Assembly: GCF_000518665.1 (NCBI RefSeq)
Contig: NZ_JAEA01000009.1
Coordinates: 124,001-188,000 of the forward strand
Direction: 5' to 3'
Source: Microvirga flocculans ATCC BAA-817
GTDB taxonomy: Bacteria; Pseudomonadota; Alphaproteobacteria; Rhizobiales; Beijerinckiaceae
DNA: 64,000 nucleotides
Of the stretch, positions 16,689 through 25,977 are shown one piece after another (position 1 is the first letter of the stretch; each line of letters opens with the position of its first letter). Below the pieces are notes generated by a model that did no database searches, was not told where the DNA came from, and saw nothing but the letters and a program-made list of their open reading frames with translations. The position numbers and the translations under genes are program-made.

Positions 16689-18470
16689 ATGAAGCAGGCA
16701 TCGAGACATCGGGAAGAGAGCACAGAGGTCCAAGACGCTCTGAAGTCCTGTCTTCCTTCATTCACGGGAGTCGCGGTCTTTTCCGCGGTGGTCAACCTTC
16801 TGGCCCTGACGGGCTCACTCTACATGCTCCAGGTCTATGACCGGGTGCTGTCGAGCCGCAGCATCCCCACCTTGATCGGCCTCTCCCTCATCACGCTCGC
16901 GGCCTATTCCCTGTCCGGCGGCCTCGACATGCTGCGCAGCCGGATGCTGGCGCGTATCGGCGCCCGCTTCGACGAGCTTCTTTCCCGCCGCGTCTTCGAT
17001 CTCGTGGCGACGATGCCGCTCAAGGGCGCCAAGCAGGCGGAAAGCATGCAGCCGATCCGCGACGTCGACACGATCCGCGGCTTCCTCTCGAGCCTGGGTC
17101 CCACGGCCCTGTTCGACATGCCCTTCATGCCGATCTTCCTCATCGGCTGCTTCATGATCCATCCCGGCATCGGCGTGCTCTCGGTGGTGGGCGGAATCGT
17201 CATCATTCTCCTGACCATCTACACGGACGCCAAGAGCAAGGGCCCCTCCTACGAGGTGACCAAGAGCGGCGCCGAGCGGCATGCCATCGCGGAGACCAGC
17301 CGCCGCAACGCGGAGGCCATCCGCGCCAACGGCATGCTCGGCTTCCTGGCAAGCCGCTATGACGAGGTGCATGTCCGCCACGTCAACGACGGCCTGATGG
17401 CCAGCGAATCCTCCGCCGGCATCAGCGCCTTCGCCAAGGTCTTCCGCATGGTGCTGCAGTCGGCCGTGCTGGGCTTGGGCGCCTATTACGTGATCCAGGG
17501 TCAGATGTCGGGCGGTCTCATGATCGCCGGCTCGATCCTCATGTCCCGCGCCCTGGCGCCCATCGAGATCGCGGTTGCGCACTGGAAGGGCTTTACCGCC
17601 TCCCGCCAGGCCTATCGCCGCCTCCAGCACATCATGTCGCTCGTTCCGGCCCAGGGCCAGCGCATGCCGCTGCCCGCGCCGAAATCCGCCCTGTCGGTGG
17701 AGGAGATCTATGTGGGCGCTCCGGGAGCCTCGCTGCCGATCGTCCAGGCCGCCTCGCTCCAGCTCCAGGCCGGCCAGGGCCTCGGCCTCATCGGCCCGAG
17801 CGCCTCGGGCAAGTCGACGCTCGCCCGTGCCCTCGTGGGCGTGTGGCCGACCCTGCGCGGCGAGATCCGCCTCGACGGCGCGGCTCTGGACCAGTGGGAA
17901 TCCGACCCGCTCGGCCGCCATATCGGCTACCTGCCGCAGGACGTGGAGCTGTTCGAAGGCACGATCGCCGAGAACATCGCCCGCTTCCAGCCGGATGCGA
18001 AGCCGGAGGACGTCATCGCCGCGGCGCAGATGGCCGGCGCGCATGAGCTCGTCCTGAACCTGCCCGACGGTTACGACACCCGCATCGGTGAAGGTGGCGC
18101 TTCCCTCTCAGGCGGTCAGCGCCAGCGCGTCGCGCTTGCGCGCGCCCTTTACGGCAACCCGTTCCTCGTCGTGCTCGACGAGCCGAATGCGAGCCTCGAC
18201 GGCGCGGGCGACGAGGCCCTGAACCAGGCGATCCTGTCGGTGAGGAAGCGCGGCGGCATCGTCGTCGTCATCACCCACCGCCCCGCCGCCCTCGGCCAGG
18301 TCGATCAGGTCGCCATCATGGAAGAAGGACGGATCAAGGCCATGGGTCCGCGGGACGAGGTCCTGCAATCCGTCATGAAACGCAGCGCGACGCCTGCGCC
18401 TGCGCCGGCTCCGGTGCGCCCGCAGCAGGCCCCCGGTGCCCAGGCCGCGAGCCTGCGAGAGGTTGGTTAA
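16689..18470 (+). CDS. Type I secretion system permease/ATPase (PrtD/PrsD type)
   Basis: A 593-residue half-size ABC exporter that would power transport of a C-terminal-signal (often RTX) protein straight to the outside. The N-terminal transmembrane domain spans about residues 25-300 (LYMLQVYDRVLSSRSIPTL is typical of PrtD). The nucleotide-binding domain has Walker A GPSASGKST, Q-loop YLPQDVELF, signature LSGGQRQR and Walker B FLVVLDEPNASLD. There is no peptidase C39 domain, so it is not a bacteriocin exporter. The C-terminus has an Ala/Pro-rich tail. It is followed directly by the HlyD adaptor (TAAATG). No TolC gene and no RTX substrate are in the window. Confidence 0.92.
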   Translation: MKQASRHREESTEVQDALKSCLPSFTGVAVFSAVVNLLALTGSLYMLQVYDRVLSSRSIPTLIGLSLITLAAYSLSGGLDMLRSRMLARIGARFDELLSRRVFDLVATMPLKGAKQAESMQPIRDVDTIRGFLSSLGPTALFDMPFMPIFLIGCFMIHPGIGVLSVVGGIVIILLTIYTDAKSKGPSYEVTKSGAERHAIAETSRRNAEAIRANGMLGFLASRYDEVHVRHVNDGLMASESSAGISAFAKVFRMVLQSAVLGLGAYYVIQGQMSGGLMIAGSILMSRALAPIEIAVAHWKGFTASRQAYRRLQHIMSLVPAQGQRMPLPAPKSALSVEEIYVGAPGASLPIVQAASLQLQAGQGLGLIGPSASGKSTLARALVGVWPTLRGEIRLDGAALDQWESDPLGRHIGYLPQDVELFEGTIAENIARFQPDAKPEDVIAAAQMAGAHELVLNLPDGYDTRIGEGGASLSGGQRQRVALARALYGNPFLVVLDEPNASLDGAGDEALNQAILSVRKRGGIVVVITHRPAALGQVDQVAIMEEGRIKAMGPRDEVLQSVMKRSATPAPAPAPVRPQQAPGAQAASLREVG

Positions 18471-19793
18471 ATGTTGGTCATTCAAGCTCCCGAAAAACCC
18501 TCCGTCCATCAGCGGATTCTGCGCCAATCCTCCATCGGCGGCATGGCCATGATCGCGCTCTTCGGCGGAACCATCGGCCTGTGGGCCGCCACCTCGACCC
18601 TGTCGGGCGCCGTCGTCGCGGGCGGTCAGTTCGTGGTCGATACCAGCCTGAAGAAGGTGCAGCACTCGACCGGCGGCATCGTCGGCGAGCTGCGGGTCAA
18701 GGAAGGCGACCGTGTCTCTCAGGGCGATCTCCTGATCCGCCTGGACGAGACCGTCACCCGCGCCAACCTGCAGGTCGTGGCCAAGCAGCTCGACGAGTAT
18801 CTCGGCCGCCAGGCGCGCCTCGAGGCCGAGCGCGACGGGGCCTCCGAAGTCATGACGCCGCCGGAATTCGCCAACCGGCTCACGGATCCGGCCGTGCAGA
18901 AGATCATGTCGTCGGAGCGGACCCTGTTCACGGCCCGCCGCGCCTCGCGCGACGCGCAGAAGGATCAGCTCCGCAAGCGCATCGCCCAGTCCCAGGACGA
19001 GATCGGGGGCCTGAAGGCGCAGCAGCAGGCGAAGGCCCGCGAGGCCGCGCTGATCGTGGACGAGCTGAAGGGCGTCCGCGATCTCTACGAGCGGAATCTG
19101 GTTCCGATCACGCGCCTGAACGCGCTCGAGCGCGATGCCGCCAGCATCGAAGGCCAGCGCGGCCAGCTCATCGCCGCGGTCGCCCAGGCGGAGAGCCGCA
19201 TCGCCGAGACGGAGTTCCAGATCATCCAGATCGACGAGCAGATGCGCGCGGAAGCGGTGCAGGAGCTGCGCGAGATCCAGGCCAAGGTCGCCGAGTACAC
19301 CGAGCGGCGCGTGGCCGCCGAGGACCAGCTGAAGCGCATCGACATCCGTGCGCCCAGCGACGGCTACGTGCACCAGCTCAACGTTCACACCATCGGCGGC
19401 GTGATCTCGCCCGCCGAGCCGGTGATGAACATCGTGCCCATCAACGACAAGCTCGAACTCGAGGCCAAGGTTCTCCCGAACGAGATCGATCAGGTGAAGC
19501 TCGGCCAGAAGGCGACGGTGAAGGTCCACGCCTCCAACGCCCGCATGATCCCGGATCTGCACGGCAGCGTCAGCCGCATTTCGGCGGACGTGTCCCGCGA
19601 TCAGCAGACCGGCACCACCTTCTATACGATCCGGATCGAGCTTCCGCAGCAGGAGCTGAAGAAGCTCGAGAACATTCACCTCATCGCCGGCATGCAGGCT
19701 GAGGTCTTCGTCGAGGTGAACCAGCGCACCCCGTTCGAATATTTCTTCAAGCCCATGCAGGAGCAGATCGCCCGCGCCTTCCGCGAGCACTGA
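18471..19793 (+). CDS. HlyD-family type I secretion periplasmic adaptor
   Basis: This 440-residue membrane-fusion protein links the inner-membrane ABC exporter to a TolC-type outer-membrane channel. One transmembrane helix (about 23-45), GGQFVVDTSLKKVQHSTGGI and VKEGDRVSQGDLLIRLDET (biotinyl-lipoyl half) come first. A long coiled coil then runs over about residues 100-280, and the second lipoyl half contains DIRAPSDGYVHQLNVHTIGG. The protein ends in the beta-barrel domain. The start codon abuts the stop of the ABC gene, and a strong terminator follows 27 bases after the stop, so the operon is two genes. Confidence 0.92.
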   Translation: MLVIQAPEKPSVHQRILRQSSIGGMAMIALFGGTIGLWAATSTLSGAVVAGGQFVVDTSLKKVQHSTGGIVGELRVKEGDRVSQGDLLIRLDETVTRANLQVVAKQLDEYLGRQARLEAERDGASEVMTPPEFANRLTDPAVQKIMSSERTLFTARRASRDAQKDQLRKRIAQSQDEIGGLKAQQQAKAREAALIVDELKGVRDLYERNLVPITRLNALERDAASIEGQRGQLIAAVAQAESRIAETEFQIIQIDEQMRAEAVQELREIQAKVAEYTERRVAAEDQLKRIDIRAPSDGYVHQLNVHTIGGVISPAEPVMNIVPINDKLELEAKVLPNEIDQVKLGQKATVKVHASNARMIPDLHGSVSRISADVSRDQQTGTTFYTIRIELPQQELKKLENIHLIAGMQAEVFVEVNQRTPFEYFFKPMQEQIARAFREH

Positions 19794-19820
19794 TCTTCCT
19801 TCAGCGCGAAAAGCTTATCC

Positions 19821-19855
19821 CCGCGGCCGGTGCCCTCAGCGCCGGCCGCGGTTTT
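19821..19855 (+). terminator. Rho-independent terminator of the type I secretion operon
   Basis: A 10-base perfect stem CCGCGGCCGG / CCGGCCGCGG (19821-19830 with 19842-19851) with an 11-base loop is followed by TTTT. It lies 27 bases after the HlyD stop codon. Confidence 0.88.
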
Positions 19856-20045
19856 CGTTTGAATCGGGCGCTGAAAGCCCCGTCCATTCTCCTCAAGCCT
19901 GGAAAGTTCCGGTTCGGAACCCATAACAGGGACGAAGACCGCGTTCCTTGCGGTCCTCCATCGAAGCGATCCCTCTCCGAGGGCGTCCCGAGGCCGGCCC
20001 GGCCGCTTCGATGACGGTGTTCACATTATTGAGGAACTGAGTGTT

Positions 20046-22280
20046 TTGAGGATCATCTTCCGCTTTGGCGGCATCGCAATGCTCGTGGCGGCCATCGTCA
20101 TCCTGGCCGTTCTCCCCTTTGCGACATCCTTCGTGGAACAATGGTCGCGTCGCGACGTGGAGTTGCGTTCCCGCCTCGTCTTCAACTCCGTCCGCGACCA
20201 GGTCAGCGGGCTCCTGGCCCGCAACGACGCCCAGAAGGTAAGCGCTCTCTTCGAGCGCATCGCCTCCGACGAGCGCGTGCTCGCCATCGGCTATTGCGAT
20301 GGGCAGGAGCTGCGCTTCCCCTCGCGCAACATGCCGCCCTCCTTCTCCTGCGCGGAGGCGGCGCGCTCCGATTCGGAAAGCTTCTCCATCGTGCGCAATC
20401 AGGATCACAATGTGCTGGTGAGCTCCTTCCCGCTAAACGCCGGGGGACGACGCGGACATCTCGTGGTCCTGCACGATCTGAGCTATGCCGAGCAGCGGGG
20501 CGGGGAGGCGAGAAACTACCTCTTCCTGGCCCTGGCGGGCGTCGCCTTCGGGGCGGCGGCGCTGGCGGCCATGATCGCCGCGATCATCATGCGGCGCTGG
20601 CTCGCCTCCATCCGCCAAGCTGTCGAGCACGCCCGGTCCGGCAATGCCCAGCCGGCGGTGGAAGAGAATATCATGCCCCTGGGCCAGGAGATCCGCGATG
20701 TCCTCCACGAGCTGGAGGCTTCGCGGCGGACCATCGATGCCGCCCATACGGATTGGAACCCGGCCACGCTGCGGGCGGCCCTGTCCAACGAATTGTCCGG
20801 TTCCGAGGTGATCGTGGTCTCGAACCGCGAGCCTTACATCCACAACCGCACGGAGAGCGGCGAGATCGCCCTGCAGATTCCGGCGAGCGGCCTCGTTTCG
20901 GCTCTTGAGCCGGTGGTGCGCGCCTGCGGCGGAACCTGGGTCGCCCATGGCAGCGGCACGGCGGACCGGGAGACGGTGGACGTCAACGACCGGGTGCCGG
21001 TTCCGCCGAGCCATCCGTCCTACACCCTCCGCCGCGTCTGGCTCACGGAGGAGGAGCAGGACGGGTATTATTACGGCGCTGCCAACGAAGGGCTCTGGCC
21101 CTTGTGCCACATCGCCTTCGTGCGGCCGGTCTTCCGCGAGGCCGACTGGCAGTTCTACCGCTCGGTGAACGAGAAATTCGCACAGGCCATCGTGGCCGAA
21201 GCCAAACGCGAGGATCCGATCATCCTCGTGCAGGATTATCACTTCGCGCTTCTGCCGCGCATGATCCGCGATCGGTTGCCGCGGGCGACCATCGTGACCT
21301 TCTGGCATATCCCATGGCCCAATGCGGAAACCTTCGGCATCTGCCCCTGGCGTGAGGAGATCATCGACGGGCTTCTCGGCTCGTCCATCCTCGGGTTCCA
21401 CACCCAGGCGCATTGCAACAACTTCATGGATGCGGTCGATTCCTACGTGGAAAGCCGGATCGACCGGGAGAAGGATTCGGTGTTCTTCGGCGGTGAGGAA
21501 ACCCTGATCCGCCCTTATCCGATTTCCATCGAATGGCCGCCGACGGCGCTCGAGGGGCAGAAGCCCGTCGAGGAATGCCGGCGGATCGTGCGCGAGCGCC
21601 TCGGCCTGTCGCCCGACATGCGCATCGGCGTCGGCATCGAGCGGTTCGACTACACCAAGGGCATTCTCGACCGCATGCAGGCCATCGACGTTCTGCTGAC
21701 CGAAAATCCGGACTGGCATGGCAACTTCGCCTTCGTCCAGGTAGCGGCTCCGACGAGGAGCAAGCTGCAGAACTACCGCATCCTGCAGGAAGAGGCGGAG
21801 GCGCTTGCCCGCGACATCAATCAGCGCCATGGCGGCGATGGGTACGAGCCCATCAAGCTCCTCATCCGTCATCACGAGCCTGACGAGGTGTTCGAACTTT
21901 TCCGCGCCGCCGATCTGTGCATCGTGTCGAGCCTGCACGACGGGATGAATCTCGTCGCGAAGGAATTCGTGGCGGCCCGCGACGACGAGCAGGGCGTGCT
22001 CATTCTCTCAGCCTTCGCGGGTGCGTCCCGCGAATTGTCGGAGGCTCTGATCGTCAACCCGTACAATGCCCATGCGATGAGCGAGGCCATTAACCGGGCG
22101 CTCACTATGCCCCAGCCGGAGCAGCGGGAGCGGATGAGGCTGATGCGCGATCAGGTCAAGGAGCGCAACGTCTATCGTTGGGCGGGGCAGATGCTCCTCG
22201 CCGCCTCGCGCCTGCGCAAGCAGCAGCGGATCAGGCGGCTGATCGCCAGGGGACGCAAGCGGGCCGCAGCCAATGCGTGA
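20046..22280 (+). CDS. otsA: Trehalose-6-phosphate synthase with N-terminal membrane/periplasmic domain
   Basis: The 744-residue product makes trehalose-6-phosphate from UDP-glucose and glucose-6-phosphate. Residues 8-29 and 158-181 are transmembrane helices that enclose a periplasmic segment of about 125 residues, followed by a HAMP-like linker. The GT20 catalytic domain starts near residue 255 (VIVVSNREPYIHNR) and contains DYHFALLPRMIRDRLP, FWHIPWPN, GIERFDYTKGI and SLHDGMNLVAKEF. Ordinary OtsA is about 460-480 residues and soluble, so the N-terminal 250 residues are an addition. The start is a TTG at 20046 with GAGGA ten bases upstream; an ATG at 20079 would cut into the first helix. It overlaps otsB by 8 bases. 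Confidence 0.92.
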   Translation: MRIIFRFGGIAMLVAAIVILAVLPFATSFVEQWSRRDVELRSRLVFNSVRDQVSGLLARNDAQKVSALFERIASDERVLAIGYCDGQELRFPSRNMPPSFSCAEAARSDSESFSIVRNQDHNVLVSSFPLNAGGRRGHLVVLHDLSYAEQRGGEARNYLFLALAGVAFGAAALAAMIAAIIMRRWLASIRQAVEHARSGNAQPAVEENIMPLGQEIRDVLHELEASRRTIDAAHTDWNPATLRAALSNELSGSEVIVVSNREPYIHNRTESGEIALQIPASGLVSALEPVVRACGGTWVAHGSGTADRETVDVNDRVPVPPSHPSYTLRRVWLTEEEQDGYYYGAANEGLWPLCHIAFVRPVFREADWQFYRSVNEKFAQAIVAEAKREDPIILVQDYHFALLPRMIRDRLPRATIVTFWHIPWPNAETFGICPWREEIIDGLLGSSILGFHTQAHCNNFMDAVDSYVESRIDREKDSVFFGGEETLIRPYPISIEWPPTALEGQKPVEECRRIVRERLGLSPDMRIGVGIERFDYTKGILDRMQAIDVLLTENPDWHGNFAFVQVAAPTRSKLQNYRILQEEAEALARDINQRHGGDGYEPIKLLIRHHEPDEVFELFRAADLCIVSSLHDGMNLVAKEFVAARDDEQGVLILSAFAGASRELSEALIVNPYNAHAMSEAINRALTMPQPEQRERMRLMRDQVKERNVYRWAGQMLLAASRLRKQQRIRRLIARGRKRAAANA

Positions 22281-23055
22281 CGCATATGCAGGACGAAGCC
22301 CGATGCCCGATGCGCCCGACGATTATGCTCTCTTCCTCGATTTCGACGGAACTCTCGTGGAGATCGTCGAGCGTCCCGACGCGGTTGCGGTCGATCCGGC
22401 CCTGCCGCGCATCCTGACGGCGCTGCAGGAAAGGCTCGGCGGCGCGCTCGCGATCATCAGCGGACGCCCCATCGCCTTCCTCGACAGCCGGTTCGCGCCG
22501 CATGAATTCGACATGGCGGGGCTGCACGGACTCGAGCAGCGCGTCGCGGGGCGGCTCTCGATGTGCGATCCCGAGGATCATCCGGCCCTGCGCGACATGG
22601 TCGGGCGCCTCAGGCGAATCGTGGCGGACAAGGAAGGGGTGCTCATCGAGGACAAGGGATGTTCCGTCGCCATCCATTGGCGGCTTGCGCCACACGAGAA
22701 GGACTTTGCGCTCGCGACCGCGCATGCCGCCGTCGAGGCCCTCGGCGGCGACTATCGCGTTCAGCACGGCAAGGCCGTTGCCGAAATCCTGCCATCGGCG
22801 GCAGGCAAGGGAAAAGTGATCGAGCGGTTTCTTCAGGAAGCGCCCTACAAGGGACGGTGCCCGGTCTTCATCGGCGACGACTTGACCGACGAGAACGGGT
22901 TCAAGGCGGTGAACGCCCATGGCGGCGTCTCCATCCGCATCGGTCCGGGCGAGACCGTCGCCAAGGTGCGGCTTGGAACGCCCGCGGCCCTGCGTCATTG
23001 CCTGTCCGCATGGGCCTTCGATGCCTCTCTTCCTTTCAAAGGGGATGATTTCTGA
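22273..23055 (+). CDS. otsB: Trehalose-6-phosphate phosphatase
   Basis: A 260-residue HAD-superfamily phosphatase that releases trehalose from trehalose-6-phosphate. Motif I is LFLDFDGTLVEIVERP (Asp nucleophile and acid/base Asp), motif II is AIISGRP, the conserved Lys lies in KGKVIERFL, and motif IV is FIGDDLTDENGF. The start at 22273 overlaps the otsA stop by 8 bases; an internal ATG at 22303 is the alternative. It ends one base before the GH15 gene starts. The order otsA-otsB-GH15 implies coordinated synthesis and turnover. Confidence 0.95.
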   Translation: MRDAYAGRSPMPDAPDDYALFLDFDGTLVEIVERPDAVAVDPALPRILTALQERLGGALAIISGRPIAFLDSRFAPHEFDMAGLHGLEQRVAGRLSMCDPEDHPALRDMVGRLRRIVADKEGVLIEDKGCSVAIHWRLAPHEKDFALATAHAAVEALGGDYRVQHGKAVAEILPSAAGKGKVIERFLQEAPYKGRCPVFIGDDLTDENGFKAVNAHGGVSIRIGPGETVAKVRLGTPAALRHCLSAWAFDASLPFKGDDF

Positions 23056-23056
23056 C

Positions 23057-24865
23057 ATGAGTTCGCTGGACCTTGCCGTCATCGGCAATTGCACGATCGC
23101 AGCCCTCGTGGATCGTCGCGCGCAGATCGTCTGGAGCTGTTTCCCGAGGTTCGACGGCGATCCCGTCTTCTCCGCCCTGCTCGACAGCCCCGCCGGCCAA
23201 ACCGATGCGGAGCAGAAGGGCGTCTTCGCCATCGACATGGTCGGCATGGTGAGCTGCGAGCAGAGCTATCTCCAGAACACGGCGGTGCTCGTCTCGCGCA
23301 TGACCGATTCCTTCGGCAACATTCTCGAGGTCACGGATTTCGCGCCGCGCTTCAAGCATTACGACCGCACTTTCCGCCCTCCGATGCTGGTCCGCCGCGT
23401 CCATCCGGTGAAGGGCCGCCCGCGTATCCGCGTGCGATTAAGGCCGCATTACGACTGGGGCGGCTGCCTGCCGAGCCGCACGCGCGGCAGCAATCACCTG
23501 CGTTTCGTGGGGCCTTCCTATTCCCTGCGCCTCACCACCGATGCGCCGCTTTCCTATGTGCAGGACGAGCGCCCCTTCGTCGTGGACCGACCCATGTCGT
23601 TCTTCTTCGGCGAGGACGAGCCGCTCCGCTCGGAGACGGACACCACGGCCCGGAGCTTTCTCGACAGCACCTTGGATTTCTGGCGCGACTGGGTGCGCTC
23701 GCTGTCGATTCCCTTCGACTGGCAGGAGGCGGTGATCCGCGCCGCCATCACGCTCAAGCTGTGCAACTTCGAGGAAACCGGCGCCATCGTTGCGGCGCTC
23801 ACCACCTCCGTGCCGGAAGCGCCGAACACGCAGCGCAACTGGGATTACCGCTATTGCTGGCTGCGCGACGCCTATTTCGTCATCCAGGCGCTCAACCGCC
23901 TCGGCACGACGCGGACGATGGAGGAATACCTCAACTTCATCGCGAACATCGTCGACGACATGGAGGCCATTCCCGACCAGAAGGACATGCCGCCGCTCTT
24001 TAGCATCACGCGCTCGCCGGATCTCGAGGAACGCGAGGCGACGGCGCTGGCCGGCTATCGCGGCATGGGGCCCGTGCGCGTCGGCAACGCGGCCTATACG
24101 CAGATCCAGAACGATGCCTATGGCAGCGTCGTGCTGGCTTCCGTCCATGCCTTCCTGGACAAGCGCCTGATCCGCACCGGCAACCGGGCGCTCTTCGCAC
24201 ATCTGGAGAAGCTGGGGCACCGGGCCGTCGAGGTCTTCGACCAGCCCGATGCAGGCCCGTGGGAGCTGCGCACCAAGGCGGCGGTGCATACGTTTCCGAG
24301 CGTGATGTGCTGGGCGGCCTGCGACCGGCTCGTCAAGATCGCCGAAGCCATGGGGCGGGAGGACCGCGCCGCCTTCTGGCGCGAGAAGGCCCAGCACATG
24401 CAAAGGATCATTGACGAGCGGGCCTACAATCCCGCCAAGGGCACCTTCGTCTCGTCCTTCGACGGCGAGGACCTCGACGCGACCCTGCTCCTGCTGGCCG
24501 AGCTCGACTTCGTGAAGGCGGAGGATCCGCGCTTCATCGCCACCGTGGAGGCCGTGGGCAAGGCCCTGCGGCGCGGCGACCTTCTCCTGCGTTATGATGT
24601 GGAAGACGATTTCGGCCTCATGCATACCGCTTTCATGATCTGCGGCTTCTGGTACGTGGATGCCTTGAACGCCATCGGACGCAGGGACGAGGCGAGGGAG
24701 CTGTTCGAGCGCATCCTCAGCTTGCGCAATTCCTTCGGGCTCTTCTCGGAGGATGCGGACTTCACGACCGGGGAGCTGTGGGGCAACTTTCCGCAGACCT
24801 ATTCCATGGTCGGCCTCATCAACTCGGCCGTGCGCCTCAGCCGGAGCTGGGAGGAGGCGTTCTGA
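23057..24865 (+). CDS. Glycoside hydrolase family 15 protein (trehalase/glucoamylase-like)
   Basis: A 602-residue (alpha/alpha)6-barrel glucosidase. The N-terminal beta domain begins LDLAVIGNCTIAALVDRRAQ and has CFPRFDGDPVFSALLD. The catalytic domain carries NWDYRYCWLRDAYFVIQALNRLG, the hallmark of bacterial GH15 proteins. No signal peptide is present, so it acts in the cytosol. In mycobacteria and relatives, members of this group hydrolyse trehalose; others cut alpha-glucans. Its place directly after otsAB and before glucokinase favours trehalase. Start ATG 23057 has AGGGGA 11 bases upstream; an ATG at 23045 lies too close to that site. Confidence 0.88.
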   Translation: MSSLDLAVIGNCTIAALVDRRAQIVWSCFPRFDGDPVFSALLDSPAGQTDAEQKGVFAIDMVGMVSCEQSYLQNTAVLVSRMTDSFGNILEVTDFAPRFKHYDRTFRPPMLVRRVHPVKGRPRIRVRLRPHYDWGGCLPSRTRGSNHLRFVGPSYSLRLTTDAPLSYVQDERPFVVDRPMSFFFGEDEPLRSETDTTARSFLDSTLDFWRDWVRSLSIPFDWQEAVIRAAITLKLCNFEETGAIVAALTTSVPEAPNTQRNWDYRYCWLRDAYFVIQALNRLGTTRTMEEYLNFIANIVDDMEAIPDQKDMPPLFSITRSPDLEEREATALAGYRGMGPVRVGNAAYTQIQNDAYGSVVLASVHAFLDKRLIRTGNRALFAHLEKLGHRAVEVFDQPDAGPWELRTKAAVHTFPSVMCWAACDRLVKIAEAMGREDRAAFWREKAQHMQRIIDERAYNPAKGTFVSSFDGEDLDATLLLLAELDFVKAEDPRFIATVEAVGKALRRGDLLLRYDVEDDFGLMHTAFMICGFWYVDALNAIGRRDEARELFERILSLRNSFGLFSEDADFTTGELWGNFPQTYSMVGLINSAVRLSRSWEEAF

Positions 24866-24909
24866 TCGTGGTATTCGGGTGCGAAAGGCGGAAAGGATCC
24901 CAGGCTCTC

Positions 24910-25908
24910 ATGTTCGCATTTCCCGTTCTGCTCGGCGATATCGGCGGCACCAATGCCCGTTTCGCCGTTCTGCCCGCGCCCGGAGAGCCGGTTCAGCTCC
25001 TGCCCCGCGCCCTGACGGCCCAGACGCCCGATCCCATCGGGGCCATCGAGATCGCGCTTCGATCCTATGCGGGTGCGGCCCCCCGCTCCGCCATCATCGC
25101 CGTGGCGACCCGGGTGGACGCGCCCGCCATCCGCCTGACCAACGCCCAATGGGTCATCGATGCCCAGGCCATCGGCCGGGCGCTTCATCTCGAGCGCGTG
25201 ACCCTCGTCAACGATTACACGCCGGTCGCCGCCTCGGTGACCGTTCTCGACGAGGCGAAGGGCGATCTCGCTCCTGTCGGAACATTCCCGCCGCCCAAGC
25301 ACGGGCCGCGGGTCGTCCTGGGCCCCGGCACGGGACTCGGCGCGGGGGCTCTCGTTCCCGTGGAGGACCGTTTCGCGATCCTGGCGACCGAGGCGGGCCA
25401 TATGGAATTCGGGCCGACGACCGACGAGGAAACCGCCCTCTGGCCGCATCTGGAGCGGGTCGGCGGCCGGGTCTCGGGAGAGGTCGTTCTGTCCGGGCCC
25501 GGCCTGTTCCGCATCGCCAGGGCGCTGGCGGCGCATCGCCGGGTCGCGTGCCCCTTCACGATTCCCAACGATGTTCTCGCCGCCGCCCGCGAGGGCGACG
25601 GCCTGGCGAAGGATGCGTTGTCTCTCTTCGCCCGCTTCCTCGGCCGCTTCGCGGGCGACCTCGCCCTGACCTTCGAGGCCTCCGGCGGCGTCTTCATCGC
25701 GGGCGGGATCGCGCCGCGCATGGTCGACATCCTTCAGGCCGGAGGCTTCCGGGAAGCCTTCGACCACAAGGCGCCGCACGAGGCCTGGGCGAAGAGGGTG
25801 CCGGTCTACGCCATCGTCAATCCGGAGCCGGCCCTTTTGGGTCTCGCCGCCATCGTGGCCAGGCCGCAAAGCTTCGTCTTCCAATCCCAGGGGTGGCAGG
25901 CTACCTGA
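24910..25908 (+). CDS. glk: Glucokinase
   Basis: This 332-residue ATP-dependent hexokinase of the Glk family phosphorylates glucose. The phosphate-binding loop LLGDIGGTNARFAVL lies at the N-terminus, LVNDYTPVAAS holds the catalytic Asp, GPGTGLGAGAL is the second phosphate motif, TEAGHMEFGP holds the family's conserved Glu/His, and FIAGGIAPRM is near the end. The start is ATG 24910 (MFAFPVLLGD), with AAAGGA upstream. It follows the GH15 gene by 44 bases, which fits re-use of glucose released from trehalose. Confidence 0.94.
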   Translation: MFAFPVLLGDIGGTNARFAVLPAPGEPVQLLPRALTAQTPDPIGAIEIALRSYAGAAPRSAIIAVATRVDAPAIRLTNAQWVIDAQAIGRALHLERVTLVNDYTPVAASVTVLDEAKGDLAPVGTFPPPKHGPRVVLGPGTGLGAGALVPVEDRFAILATEAGHMEFGPTTDEETALWPHLERVGGRVSGEVVLSGPGLFRIARALAAHRRVACPFTIPNDVLAAAREGDGLAKDALSLFARFLGRFAGDLALTFEASGGVFIAGGIAPRMVDILQAGGFREAFDHKAPHEAWAKRVPVYAIVNPEPALLGLAAIVARPQSFVFQSQGWQAT

Positions 25909-25977
25909 GAAGGGCCTGTCAAGACGCGCGGGCTGCCGCCAAGGCCCTTGTCCGCGCCCGAACCCTGTCGATTGGAT

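Noticed and set aside
19916-19945. GGAAC...CGTTC before otsA as an EcfG promoter
   Set aside because: The spacer is 21 bases, too long for EcfG (16-17).
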